Origin: CAYRXM01 sp964428175 | GTDB lineage: Bacteria > Chloroflexota > Anaerolineae > JAFGEY01 | Length of the DNA stretch: 64,000 nucleotides | NCBI GenBank assembly: GCA_964428175.1 | Contig: CAYRXM010000002.1 | Coordinates: forward strand, 34,844 to 98,843 | Direction of reading: 5' to 3' | Shown here: one piece after another, positions 52,230 to 61,700 of the stretch | Layout of the letters: each line of letters starts with the position of its first letter | Numbering within the stretch: the first letter of the stretch is position 1 | Translations under genes and position numbers: made by a program | Notes under the pieces: model-generated | The model's database searches: none | What the model saw: the letters and a program-made list of their open reading frames with translations, nothing else | What the model was told of the DNA's origin: nothing

Positions 52230-52958
52230 ATGGATGACAGTTTGCTGTTGGGCGTTTTGCGCTACCTGGTGCCCATCCCGCGCCCGATCTGGCAGAGCCA
52301 GGTTGGCGGCGGCTTTGATCTGAGCTTTATGAGTGAGGCGCATCACCGGGTGCGCAATTGGGTGGTGATGGAACTGCCGCGCGCCGGCCAACCGCTGCCG
52401 CCGGAAGCCATCGCCGGGGCGCTGGACCTGCCGCTCGATCAAGTGATCGACATTCTGGATGAGCTGGAACGGCGAATGACCTTTTTGTTTCGCAGCGACG
52501 GGCGGTCGGTGACTTGGGCTTACCCGGTCACGGTCGAGCCGACGCCGCACCGGGTGACGTTCAGCACGGGGGAACAGGTCTACGCCGCTTGAGCGATCGA
52601 CGCGATTGCGACGCCCTTCGTGCAGGGGCATTTACGGGGTGAGAAACTGACCTTCGAAATTGAAACCAGGTGTGGGCATTGCGGCCAGCCGATCCACATT
52701 GCAATCGACAGTGACCTGAACACCCGTGTGCGGGAAAAAGGGGCCGCGCCGCTGGTGCACGTGCCGATGGTGGACGTGCAAAAACTGCCAGCGCCGAGCA
52801 TCATCGAAGGTTTTTGAAGGAAATCCATTTTCTTCTGGTCAGAAGAACACGCCAGGGAACATCGACGCAGCGCGGGCGGCGAGCGCGGTTTGTATATGAC
52901 GCTGTCGCAAGCCGTATACGTGACGCCGCGGACGCAAGGGCCGCTCTTTGGATTTTAG
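52230..52958 (+). CDS. merB: MerB-like alkylmercury lyase, candidate double selenoprotein
   Basis: Read through two in-frame TGA codons (52590 and 52815), the frame encodes 242 residues up to a TAG at 52956. It matches MerB throughout: N-terminal winged-helix part (VVMELPRAGQPLPPEAIAGALDLP), the catalytic region VYAA-U121-AIDAIATPF, the beta strand with TRCGHCGQPIHIAI, and GFU196-RKSIFFWSEEHA. In R831b MerB the positions of U121, D124 and U196 are catalytic Cys96, Asp99 and Cys159. Both catalytic cysteines are thus TGA and nothing else is broken. MerB cleaves C-Hg bonds in organomercurials to give Hg(II). ATG 52230 has AAAGGA 9 bases before it. Selenocysteine is the leading explanation; a two-hit pseudogene is the alternative. 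Confidence 0.78.
52613..52629 (+). promoter_or_regulatory. Candidate SECIS after first UGA of merB (weak)
   Basis: Stem GCCC(T)/(A)GGGGC with a 6-7 base loop (TCGTGC), beginning 20 bases after the UGA. Distance fits bacterial SECIS elements, but the loop lacks the usual GG/GU apex, so this is only moderate support. Confidence 0.35.
52830..52847 (+). promoter_or_regulatory. Candidate SECIS after second UGA of merB
   Basis: A perfect 7-bp stem TTCTTCT/AGAAGAA with apical loop GGTC. The loop starts 20 bases after the UGA at 52815. Bacterial SECIS elements (for example E. coli fdhF) place a GGU-containing apical loop about 16-37 bases past the UGA. Confidence 0.65.
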
Positions 52959-53359
52959 CCCGTTGGGCAACTCGAACGCCCAACATTTACGTACGCGGTT
53001 GGGCGCAGTGATAGCGTGCCCTCGTGCTCGATCTGCGTCAGGCGCGCCTCGACGCGAGTCAGCCGTCTCTGCACTTCCGTCACCTGACGCTGCAACTCGG
53101 CGTGCTTGAGTTTGAGCATCCCGCGCAGTTCGGCGGCCGAGACCTCGTCGCGCAAGATGTCGCCGATTTGTTCCAGCGAGAAGCCCAGGTCTTTGAGTGC
53201 CAGGATGCGGTTTAGCCGAGGCAGTTGATCGAGCGCATAGTAGCGATAGCCGGTGTAGCGGTCGATCCAGGCCGGCTTGATCAGGGTCAGCTTTTCATAG
53301 TGTCGCAGGGTTTTCACCGTGACCTGGGCCAGTCTTGAGAACTCGCCGATTTTGAGCAT
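52955..53359 (-). CDS. Truncated MerR-family regulator
   Basis: A 134-residue MerR-type protein: N-terminal winged helix (FSRLAQVTVKTLRHYEKLTLIKPAWIDRYTGYRYY), a dimerisation helix (about 80-115, ...LTRVEARLTQIE), then an abrupt end. Relatives of this type (BmrR/GyrI-containing MerR) continue with an effector domain, which is missing. It lacks the three Hg-binding cysteines of mercury MerR, so is not the classical Hg sensor. It converges on merB with a 4-base overlap. A MerR-type promoter with a 19-bp spacer lies upstream. Confidence 0.82.
   Translation of the reverse strand: MLKIGEFSRLAQVTVKTLRHYEKLTLIKPAWIDRYTGYRYYALDQLPRLNRILALKDLGFSLEQIGDILRDEVSAAELRGMLKLKHAELQRQVTEVQRRLTRVEARLTQIEHEGTLSLRPTAYVNVGRSSCPTG
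52962..52984. terminator. Hairpin between merB and merR-like genes
   Basis: GTTGGGC (52962-52968) pairs with GCCCAAC (52978-52984); another GTTGGGC at 52998-53004 allows alternative pairing. It lies at the end of merB and within the C-terminal coding tail of the regulator. Confidence 0.4.
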
Positions 53360-53409
53360 ACAACGCACCTTTCGGACTGTGACCGTTCAGTGCCGGTCAA
53401 CTTGGCTAT

Positions 53410-53440
53410 ATCATACACCCTGACCATGAGGGAGAGTCAA
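53410..53440 (-). promoter_or_regulatory. MerR-type promoter with 19-bp spacer
   Basis: Minus strand: -35 TTGACT (53440-53435), 19-bp spacer carrying the dyad CCCT-N7-AGGG, -10 TATGAT (53415-53410). The long spacer with a central dyad is diagnostic of MerR-family-activated promoters, and it drives the truncated MerR gene itself. Confidence 0.75.
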
Positions 53441-53463
53441 GAGGGAACCTGGACGATACCAAT

Positions 53464-53489
53464 GAGCGCGGGCCTCGAGGCCCGCGCTC
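53464..53489. terminator. Hairpin at the end of the GtrB-like gene
   Basis: GAGCGCGGGCC-TCGA-GGCCCGCGCTC, an 11-bp perfect stem between the GT2 gene and the MerR gene; no T-run. Confidence 0.5.
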
Positions 53490-53522
53490 GTGTCGTTCGT
53501 ATACTTGATTTTTCAAGCCTCA

Positions 53523-54476
53523 TTACTCGTTTGGATCGTCAAAGCCCTGCTTGTCGCCGATCACGTACAGCGGCCGCCCGCGCACCTCGTCATAGATGCG
53601 GCCGATGTACTCGCCGATGATGCCGAGGGTGATCAATTGGATGCCGCCCATGAACAGGACCATCACCAGCGTCGTTGCCTGGCCGTAAAAGGCCTGCGAT
53701 TCCAAAAACAGCCGCCCATAGACGACGGCCAATGCCGCCAGGGCGCTCAACCCGGCGATGACGAAACCGAGATAGGTGGCCGCCTGGAGGGGTACGAAAC
53801 TGAACCCGGTGACCGCGTTCATAGCCAGTTTGAACATCTTTTTGAACGGATAGTGCGTCTCGCCGGCAAAGCGCTCCTCGCGCACGTACTCAACGCCAGT
53901 CTGGCGAAAGCCGACCCAACTGGTCATGCCGCGGATAAAGCGCGCCCGCTCGCGCATGGTCTTGAGCGTGTCGACCACTTTGCGATCGACCAGGCGAAAA
54001 TCGCCGGTGTCGAGGGGGATATTGACGTCGGTGATGCGATAGATGAGGCGGTAAAAGAGCTTGGCGGTGAACAGTTTGAACCAGCTTTCGCCCTTGCGCT
54101 CCGAGCGCACACCATAGACGACCTCGTAGCCCTCTTTCCACTTGTCGATCATACGCAAAATGACTTCGGGCGGGTCTTGCAAGTCGGCGTCGATCACGAT
54201 CACAGCATCACCGTGCGCGTGATCCAGCCCGGCGGTGACGGCGATCTGGTGGCCGAAATTGCGGGCAAACGAAAGCGTCTTGATGCGCGGGTCTTTTTCG
54301 TGCATCTCGCGCATGATTTCGGGTGAACGGTCGCGGCTGCCATCGTTGATGAGGATCAACTCCCAGGCTTCGCCAGTTTGATCCATGGTGTGGGTGATTT
54401 CGTCATACAGTTTGTGCAAATTGCCCTCTTCGTTGTAGACCGGGGCGATAATCGAGTAACGGGCTTTTTTGTCCAT
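53523..54476 (-). CDS. GtrB/DPM1-like polyprenyl-phosphate glycosyltransferase
   Basis: A 317-residue GT2 glycosyltransferase. The N-terminal catalytic domain has SIIAPVYNEEGN, IDADLQDPPE (the DxD region) and DTGDFRLVDR; two TM helices follow (about 230-290). This is the GtrB/dolichol-phosphate-mannose-synthase layout, transferring a sugar from NDP-sugar to undecaprenyl phosphate. It likely feeds cell-surface glycosylation, possibly together with the adjacent membrane proteins. Confidence 0.88.
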   Translation of the reverse strand: MDKKARYSIIAPVYNEEGNLHKLYDEITHTMDQTGEAWELILINDGSRDRSPEIMREMHEKDPRIKTLSFARNFGHQIAVTAGLDHAHGDAVIVIDADLQDPPEVILRMIDKWKEGYEVVYGVRSERKGESWFKLFTAKLFYRLIYRITDVNIPLDTGDFRLVDRKVVDTLKTMRERARFIRGMTSWVGFRQTGVEYVREERFAGETHYPFKKMFKLAMNAVTGFSFVPLQAATYLGFVIAGLSALAALAVVYGRLFLESQAFYGQATTLVMVLFMGGIQLITLGIIGEYIGRIYDEVRGRPLYVIGDKQGFDDPNE

Positions 54477-54539
54477 CCATTATTTCCTTTCGCTATCAGC
54501 GTTGATGATATGTCAAGGACGCCTGGCGGCCGAGATGTA

Positions 54540-55052
54540 TTACAACGACGTCAAACCATTTGCCCGCAGGCGTTCCAGCGCGGCCTGCTCGTGCGCTTTT
54601 TGTGCGGCCAGATCCAGGTCGCAGTTGGCCTCGTCGGTGGCGCAGATCGAAAATTCGAGGTCGATGTCGTGGTATATCTGCTCGAACACATAGCGCGCGC
54701 GGGCCTGATGATAGTCTGAGGTGACGATGATGGCGCGCCGCGCGCCATATGCCCGGACGATGGGCAAAGACAGTGCGGCATCTTGTATTGTGTTGCGGCT
54801 GAGCGCAAAGGGCAGAAAGACCTCTTGGGGCACGCCAAGCGACATCAGGTGCTGCTTGAGATAGTGCGCGTGCGGCAGGTCGGTGGTGTTGAAATGCTCG
54901 CCGAACCCGCCGGTGAGCAGCAGCCTGGCCTCGGGATGCGCCTGGAAAACCTGCACGGCCTGCGCGCAGCGTTCCAGGGCCACGCTCATCAACTCACCCC
55001 GCGCGGTGTTGGGCGAGCCGAGCACGATAATGATTTCATTTCTGTGCGGCAT
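54540..55052 (-). CDS. YdcF-like DUF218 protein
   Basis: A 170-residue soluble DUF218-domain protein (LLTGGFGEHFNTTD, ALSRNTIQDAALSLPI, IIVTSDYHQARARYVF). The frame extends upstream, but the ATG at 55052 lies at the domain start. DUF218 proteins (such as E. coli YdcF) bind SAM or act on envelope components; the role is not settled. Confidence 0.78.
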   Translation of the reverse strand: MPHRNEIIIVLGSPNTARGELMSVALERCAQAVQVFQAHPEARLLLTGGFGEHFNTTDLPHAHYLKQHLMSLGVPQEVFLPFALSRNTIQDAALSLPIVRAYGARRAIIVTSDYHQARARYVFEQIYHDIDLEFSICATDEANCDLDLAAQKAHEQAALERLRANGLTSL

Positions 55053-55221
55053 ACCGGCCTCAAAGGGGGTCAAAATCAACCCAAGTATAGCGCAGAATTT
55101 AAGAGAGGACAAAAAAAAGCGCCCGGTTTTGTATTCGTCCCGGCGAGGCGACGCCATATACAAAAAGTGACTCTGATGCTTGCGTATCAGAGTCACCAGG
55201 CGTTCCGACGATGTGTCGTCA

Positions 55222-55716
55222 CTAAGGCAAAGTCATACCTATGCGTGTGATGCCGCCATCACCTGTGGGCATGAAAAATTTGTCGCTGGATTTGATCGGC
55301 TCCTCGCTTCCGTCTGAATAGATCACCCAACGAAACGGCCCGGTTCCCAGGTGTTCCCGGTCGAGCCACCAGGATTTTCGTCCCCAATCATTGTGCAACT
55401 CGTCGGCTGTTCCTCGCCACCCGTCTACATCATGCCATCCGCCCAGCCCGTCCTGCCATTGAACCTGCGTCTGCCAATTGACCGCTGTCAGGGCCAAGCC
55501 GGGATCAAAGTAGAAGATCAGTTCGATCAGACCGCCCTCTAGCACGGGAGCAGGGGCAGGGTCGCCGGGCCGAGGCGGCAGCTCAGGAACGGGGCGCGGC
55601 GGCAGATCGGGCGAGCCGGCCTGCGCGGCCGCCGGGATCAGTGAGATCAAGGCAGCGGCGCAGAGCAAAATGGCGATGCAGATGCACATTTTTCTTGGGA
55701 AACAAAATCCTGCCAT
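55222..55716 (-). CDS. Secreted protein of unknown function
   Basis: A 164-residue protein with a signal peptide (hydrophobic about 11-30), a Pro-rich linker (PPRPVPELPPRPGDPAPAP) and a beta-rich C-terminal domain with many Trp residues, perhaps a carbohydrate-binding fold. It lies 32 bases downstream of the giant surface-protein gene in the same direction and may share its transcript. Confidence 0.7.
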   Translation of the reverse strand: MAGFCFPRKMCICIAILLCAAALISLIPAAAQAGSPDLPPRPVPELPPRPGDPAPAPVLEGGLIELIFYFDPGLALTAVNWQTQVQWQDGLGGWHDVDGWRGTADELHNDWGRKSWWLDREHLGTGPFRWVIYSDGSEEPIKSSDKFFMPTGDGGITRIGMTLP

Positions 55717-55748
55717 AGTTCACCTTTCGTCTCGGATTATCGCCGCCG

Positions 55749-58700
55749 TTACCTGAGCGGCAGGTCGCTGTCCCAGGGGAACACGTGCTCTTTTGCCGGG
55801 TGGGTTTCCTGGCCTGCCATTCCAGGCGTAACATAGGTTGGTCCCATGATGTTGTTGTAGGCTCCACCGACGATCTCGTGACTTTCCAGCACCGCACCAA
55901 AGCTGGTAGTAGCATTGGCCGAGTCAACCTGGACATAGATGGGCGTGCCGACGACCAGCGGCCAGTTGATGTAACTGAGCGACTGCTTCCAATAGGCATC
56001 GCCATAGGTCAGGGTGAGCGATGCGCCGGGCACCAAAGGCAAAACATCGCCGCCTATACCCCAAACAGCCCCTTGGGCGCTGCGTCCATCAGACCAGATT
56101 TGGTTGACGCCGGTGGGCACAGGGTTTGGGCTGACGTACAGGTCGACCCAGAAGGCGCTCTCGACCGGGCCGCCGCCCTGGTTCTCGATCACGATCTGGA
56201 TGCTGTTTTCGGTAACGATGACACTTGTAACGACCAGATCGGGGGCCGCGCCCGATGTTGCACCTTTGGAAACCAACGGCAGATACACGGTGTACCTGTC
56301 GACCACTTGCTGCTCAATGCGGGTGCTGTGCGTGTCTTGAGCCGAAACTGCGCCGCCGTGACCGGTTTGGCCGCTGACCACGCCGGTGTTGACCAGCGGG
56401 TTTGGATCGCTGGCCTGGATGGTATAGGAAGCGGTGAACACCCAGGTTTCGCCCAGGTCGAGCAGGCCGTTGCCGTTGGCGTCACCGCCCACATAGAGGG
56501 CCGCGCCGGCGATGTTGTCGTTGACGGCCAAATTGCTCACCGGCGAGCCGTCGCTGGCAGCGGCGTGGCTGACGGCAAAGCTATAGACCACCGTCTCGCC
56601 GATCAACGCCTCGGCGGGGCCTGTTTTGTCGAGCGCCAAAACAGGGGCCAGCCCGCCCAAAAAGGTGCTGTGCGTGTCTGAGTCGGTGACGGTGTCTCCA
56701 TCGACATCCTGGGCGGTGACGACGCCGGTATTGACCAGCGGGCTGGGATCGGTGGACTGGATGGTATAGGCCGCGATAAATATCCACGTTTCTCCGCCAT
56801 CCAACGTCGCGTCGCCGACGATGCGCGTGGCCAGCCCGGCCACCGTGTCTGAAACGATCACATTGGTGAGCGGCGATCCGTCGCCGTTGACAGCATCATT
56901 GGTCACAAAAAAGTAAAACGTCACCGTGTCGCCCACGCGGGCGGAAACCGGGCCTTCTTTGCGGATCTGGATGACGGGCACAAACTCGATATCCAGGCTG
57001 TGCTTGCCGCTGGCCGCCGAAACCGGGTCACCGTCCTGGTCTTGTCCCTGCACGGTGGCCACATTTTCCAGCGGGTCGGGGTCGGTGGGTTTGATGGTAT
57101 AGGCGGCAGTATAAACCCAAATTTCTCCGGCGTCCAATCTGCTGTTGCTATTGGCGTCGCCGCCCACATGGGTTGCCGCGCCGGCGACCGTGTCGTTGAC
57201 TGAAAGGCCGCTGACCGGCGAGCCGTCGCTGGCGGCATCGTGACGGACGGTGAGGGTATAGACCACCACATCGCCCACCATTGCCGAGGCCGGCCCGGTC
57301 TTGCTGATGGTCAACACGGGCGCGTATTCGATGGCCGTACTGTGCGAGTCGGTGTCGTTCACCGTTGTGCCCGGCCCATCGGTGGCGGTGACCCAAACGG
57401 TGTTGATCAGCGGATCGGGGTCAGTGAGTTGGATGGTATAGGCGGCAGTATAGACCCAGGCTTCGCCCAGGTTCAGCCAGCCGTCGCCGTTGTCGCCGGA
57501 AACCAGACTGGCCGACCCTACAACGTCGTCGTATATCACAATATTATGTAAAAGTGTGTCGCCGGCGTTGGTGACGGTAAAGGTCAAGACGATGCTCTCG
57601 CCCACATCGGCTGTGGCAGGCCCCGTTTTGATCACCCGGATGGCCGGCGTAGCCACCACCGTATCGCTGACTGCGCTAGAGACGGCGATGCTCAACTCGT
57701 TGCTGCTGGCCCAGACCGTGTTTTCGATCAGCGTGCCGTCGGTCAGCGGCAGCGTCACCGTGACCGCGTACTGGATGATGACGACGGAATTTGCCGCGAC
57801 GGTGAGGTTTTCGACCAGCACCGGCTGCGCGCCCATAACCCCGCCCGCTGAAGGAGGCGAGATGGTCAGGCTGCCGGGTACATATTGGGTGTGCAGGGGA
57901 AACGCATCGGTGATGACCACGCCGGTGTTGGCCAGTGCGCTGCCGTTGGTGAGCACGATGGTATAGTCGATGCGCTCGCCGGGACGCAGCGGGGGGCCGC
58001 CCTCGTTGGCCGCACTCTTGGCAATTTCCAGGCTGGCCGGTACCTCGACCGAACCGATATCGCAAACCGCCCCTTGCGGGCGGGCCACGCCGCGTTGATC
58101 GACGCCGTTGACCGGCGCCCCCGCGCAGACGGCATTGTTGCCGCCGTTCACCGCCGGGTTGCCGAGCAGGAGCATGTGCGTCCACGTCGCGCCGCCGTTA
58201 TCGGCCAGCGGGCCGAGCAGCGCCGAGGCCGGGTCGATGGTAAAGCCGGAGGCCATGGGGCAGCTGCCGTCGCTGGACAGGTTGTTGATGCTGCCCGGTG
58301 AATTGGCAATTGCGCCGGAGCAGTTTGCGCCAACGCCGGCAGCCGTGTTGCCGGCGTTGAGGGTGTTTTTGATGTTGACTGTGCCGGCCACTCGGATGAT
58401 GCCGCCGCCGTTGCGGCTGGCCGAGTTGCCAAAGAGGGTGACATTGTTGATGTTGGCCGTGCTCGCAGAGCCAAAATAGATTGCGCCGCCGTCAGCGTCG
58501 GCGCTGGTCTGCGCCCGGTTGCCGGAAAAGGTGCTGTTGGCGATGGTCAGCGCGCCGCCGTTGGTGTACAGCCCGCCGCCGTCGTCGTTGGCCGTGTTGT
58601 TGGCCACGGTGCTGCCCAGCAGGGTCAGGTTGGCTGTGGTGCGAATGCCGCCGCCCTCGTCGTCGGCGGTGTTGCTGAGGATATGGGTGTTGCTGATGGT

Positions 58701-61700
58701 GGCCGCGGCAGCCTCAAAATAGCCGCCGCCGCCGTCAGCGCCGGCGGCATCGGCTCTGTTATCGCGGATGGTGGTGTTTTCGATGCTGGTGACGGCGCGA
58801 TAGACATAGATGCCACCGCCGGAGAGCTGGACAGCCTCGTTGTCGCGGATGGTGCTGTCGGCAATGGTAACCTGAGCAGCGTAATCACCACGCACATACA
58901 ATGCACCTCCGTACCGCTCCGAGGTGTTGCCGCTCAGAGTCGTATCCAAAATCGTGACCTGGATTTCGTTTCCGCCCAGATAGAGGCCGCCGCCGCCATA
59001 GCCGCTGTTGCGGGTGGTGGTGTTGCCGCTGATCACACTGTTGGCCACCAGCACCTGCGCCGTGTTGTTGGACACATACACTGCGCCGCCGGCGGCGCTG
59101 GCCGTATTGGCGGTGAAGGTACTGGTCAGCACAGACAGGCTGACCCCGTTTCCGGTCAAATAGATTGCCCCACCGTAGCGATCGGCGGTCGCATTGGGCG
59201 CGCGGTTGTTATCCAGCGTGCTGTGGGTGATGGTGATGAGGGTCTGGTCGGCCCAGATGCCGCCGCCGTGGTAGGTGGTCGCTTCGTTGTTGTTGATCTG
59301 GCTGCCGGTGATGGTCAGGTTGGCCCGGTCGGTGTCGCTGCTGCCGTCTATGAAAATGGCGCCGCCATAGTTGACCGAGGTGTTGGTGGACACGGTGCTG
59401 GCCGAGATGGTCAACGCGGCGCGGTTGCCAAAGAGATAGATGGCGCCGCCGAAGGCATTGTTGTCGTTGTCGGCGGTGCTGTTGCCGGTGAGGACGCTGC
59501 CGTCCAGCACATTGATCTGGATGTCGCTGCCGTTGGCGTAAACCGCGCCGCCTTGCCGGAAGCCCTGGTTGTTGGACAATGTGCTGCCATTGAGGGTTAG
59601 GCTGGAGCTGTTGCCGATCAGGTACACCGCGCCGCCCATGCGGTCGCCGGCCGGGGCGCGGTTGTTGTCGAGGGTGCTGTGGGTGATGGTGATGGCGGCC
59701 ATGCTGCCGAAAATGGCGCCGCCATCGTACAGCGTGGCCTGGTTGTCATTGATATGGCTGTCGGTGATCGACAAATGGGCAAATCCGGTATTCCCTTCGA
59801 TGGCAATCGCCCCGCCATACCGTTCTGAGGTATTGTTTGAAATGGTCACATTTTCCAGGGTGAGCCTGGCATCCGCGCCAAACACAGCAATGGCCGCACC
59901 GCGCGTGTCGGCATTGTTCACCGTCACCCGGTTGCCGGTGAACTGGCTGTTCTTGATGATCAATGTCGCCCCGGCCGAGTCCATATAGATACCGCCGCCG
60001 CGGTTGTTGGCGCGGTTGTTGGCAATGATCATGTCCTCAAAGCGCGGCTGCGCCCCGTTGGTAAGATAGACGCCGCCGCCGTTGGCATTGATGCTGCCGT
60101 TTTCAAAAGTCATATTCGAGATGACCACATCGTTGGTCACGCTGGGGTCATTGACCAGCAGCACGCGCTGGTTGGCCGGCGCGCGCACGACGACGGTGGT
60201 GCTGCTCACGCCGGTCACGCTGACCGGTTTGGTCAGCAGCAGGCTCTCGGTGTAAATGCCGGCCGGCACGATGACGGTGTCACCCGGAGCGGCGGCATCG
60301 ATCATGCACTGGATAGTTTTGCATACATTGACGATTGCTTTGTGTTCATAATGAAACAAAGTGCCGCCGCCAACCGCTTCCGCCGCAATCTCGGCAGTGT
60401 TGGTGAATGTCTGGCCAAACAGATCCAGATCAACAATCCCGCTGATGGTAATCACGCCGCCCTCACCCACAGCCAAGTCTTCCACCTGCCAGGCGTAGGT
60501 CTGGCCGGGGATGGGCGTCAAGGCAGCGCCACTGCTGGCATAGCTGAGACCGGTTAGGCCGGTGGGAACGATGTCGGTGATCACGACGTTGGTGACATCC
60601 AACGGCCCCACGTTGTAAAAATTGAGGATAAAGGTGACCGGATCTCCTGGGGCAAAGGCACCAACCGGTTCGACAGACTTGTTGATATAGGGACCCAAGA
60701 TAAACTCGTCAAAGCCGATATCCCACCCGCTGTCTGCCGGGCGTGGATGCCCATCATAGTCGATGGTGGGCAGATTGGCGACGGCATCGGTGCCGGCGTC
60801 GCGCGCCGGCGAGCCGGCCTGGATGTGGTACCATTCGACCAAGTCGCCGCTGCCCACAAACATGGGGTCGGTGGTCAGGTTGTTGCTGGCGCTGCCGCTG
60901 CTGCCACCGATGTCGCCAGAGGTGTTGGCATAGACAATATTATTGAAAACCTGCCCACCCGACTGGCGAAAAACGCCGCCATTTGAGCCGGCCGTGTTGT
61001 TGACAATGGTATTGTTGATCAGGTGAACGTCTCCCGCCGCCGTGCTGGCGTTCATATTGACGCCGCCGCCGTTGTTGCGCGTCCCGTTGCCGTAAATCAG
61101 GTTGTTGGTCGCAATAAAAGCATTGCGCTCCCAGGCGTCAATTCCTCCGCCTTCACCCCAGCCACTGCCCCAGGCGCGGTTGTTGGCGATCACGTTGCTG
61201 TCGATCAGCAAAGCCGTGGCATCAGCCCAGAAACCGATCCCGCCGCCGCCGCCATAGCCCGTCACATCGATCTCATTGCCGGCAATCCAGTTGTTGCGGA
61301 TGACGACATTGGTGATGTCCATGATGCCAATGCCGGCGCCACTTCTCAGGTTGTTCCCCGACCCGCCGCTGATCGTGTTGGTCGTCACCTGGCAGCCCTG
61401 AATGATCGCCCCTCCCTGATAGATGCCGATCCCGCCGCCGGAAACCTGCGCGCTTGCCGCCTGGACGGTATTTTCATAGATCCATGACCCCAAAATTTGC
61501 GGGTCTCCACTGGCAACGTAAATGCCAGCGCCGCGCGCTTCGGCCCCTGAAGCGATGAGGGCATTGCCATACACGTTCACACCGTCAATCAGGTGATTGC
61601 CGCGCGCAATGTACAGACCTGCCCCAAAAGCCAGCGATCCAGAGGCCGGCGCATGCCGGTTGTAGCGCAGCGTGCTGTTTGAGACATGGATCGGATTGAT

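Noticed and set aside
52590..52592. TGA as general Cys or Trp codon (recoded genome)
   Set aside because: Dozens of genes in the window use TGA as their normal stop, and conserved proteins show Cys coded by TGC and Trp by TGG.
52814..53011. Open frame beginning with MKEIHF right after the second merB UGA
   Set aside because: It is in a different frame from merB and has no similarity; the merB frame read through the UGA gives a family-consistent end.
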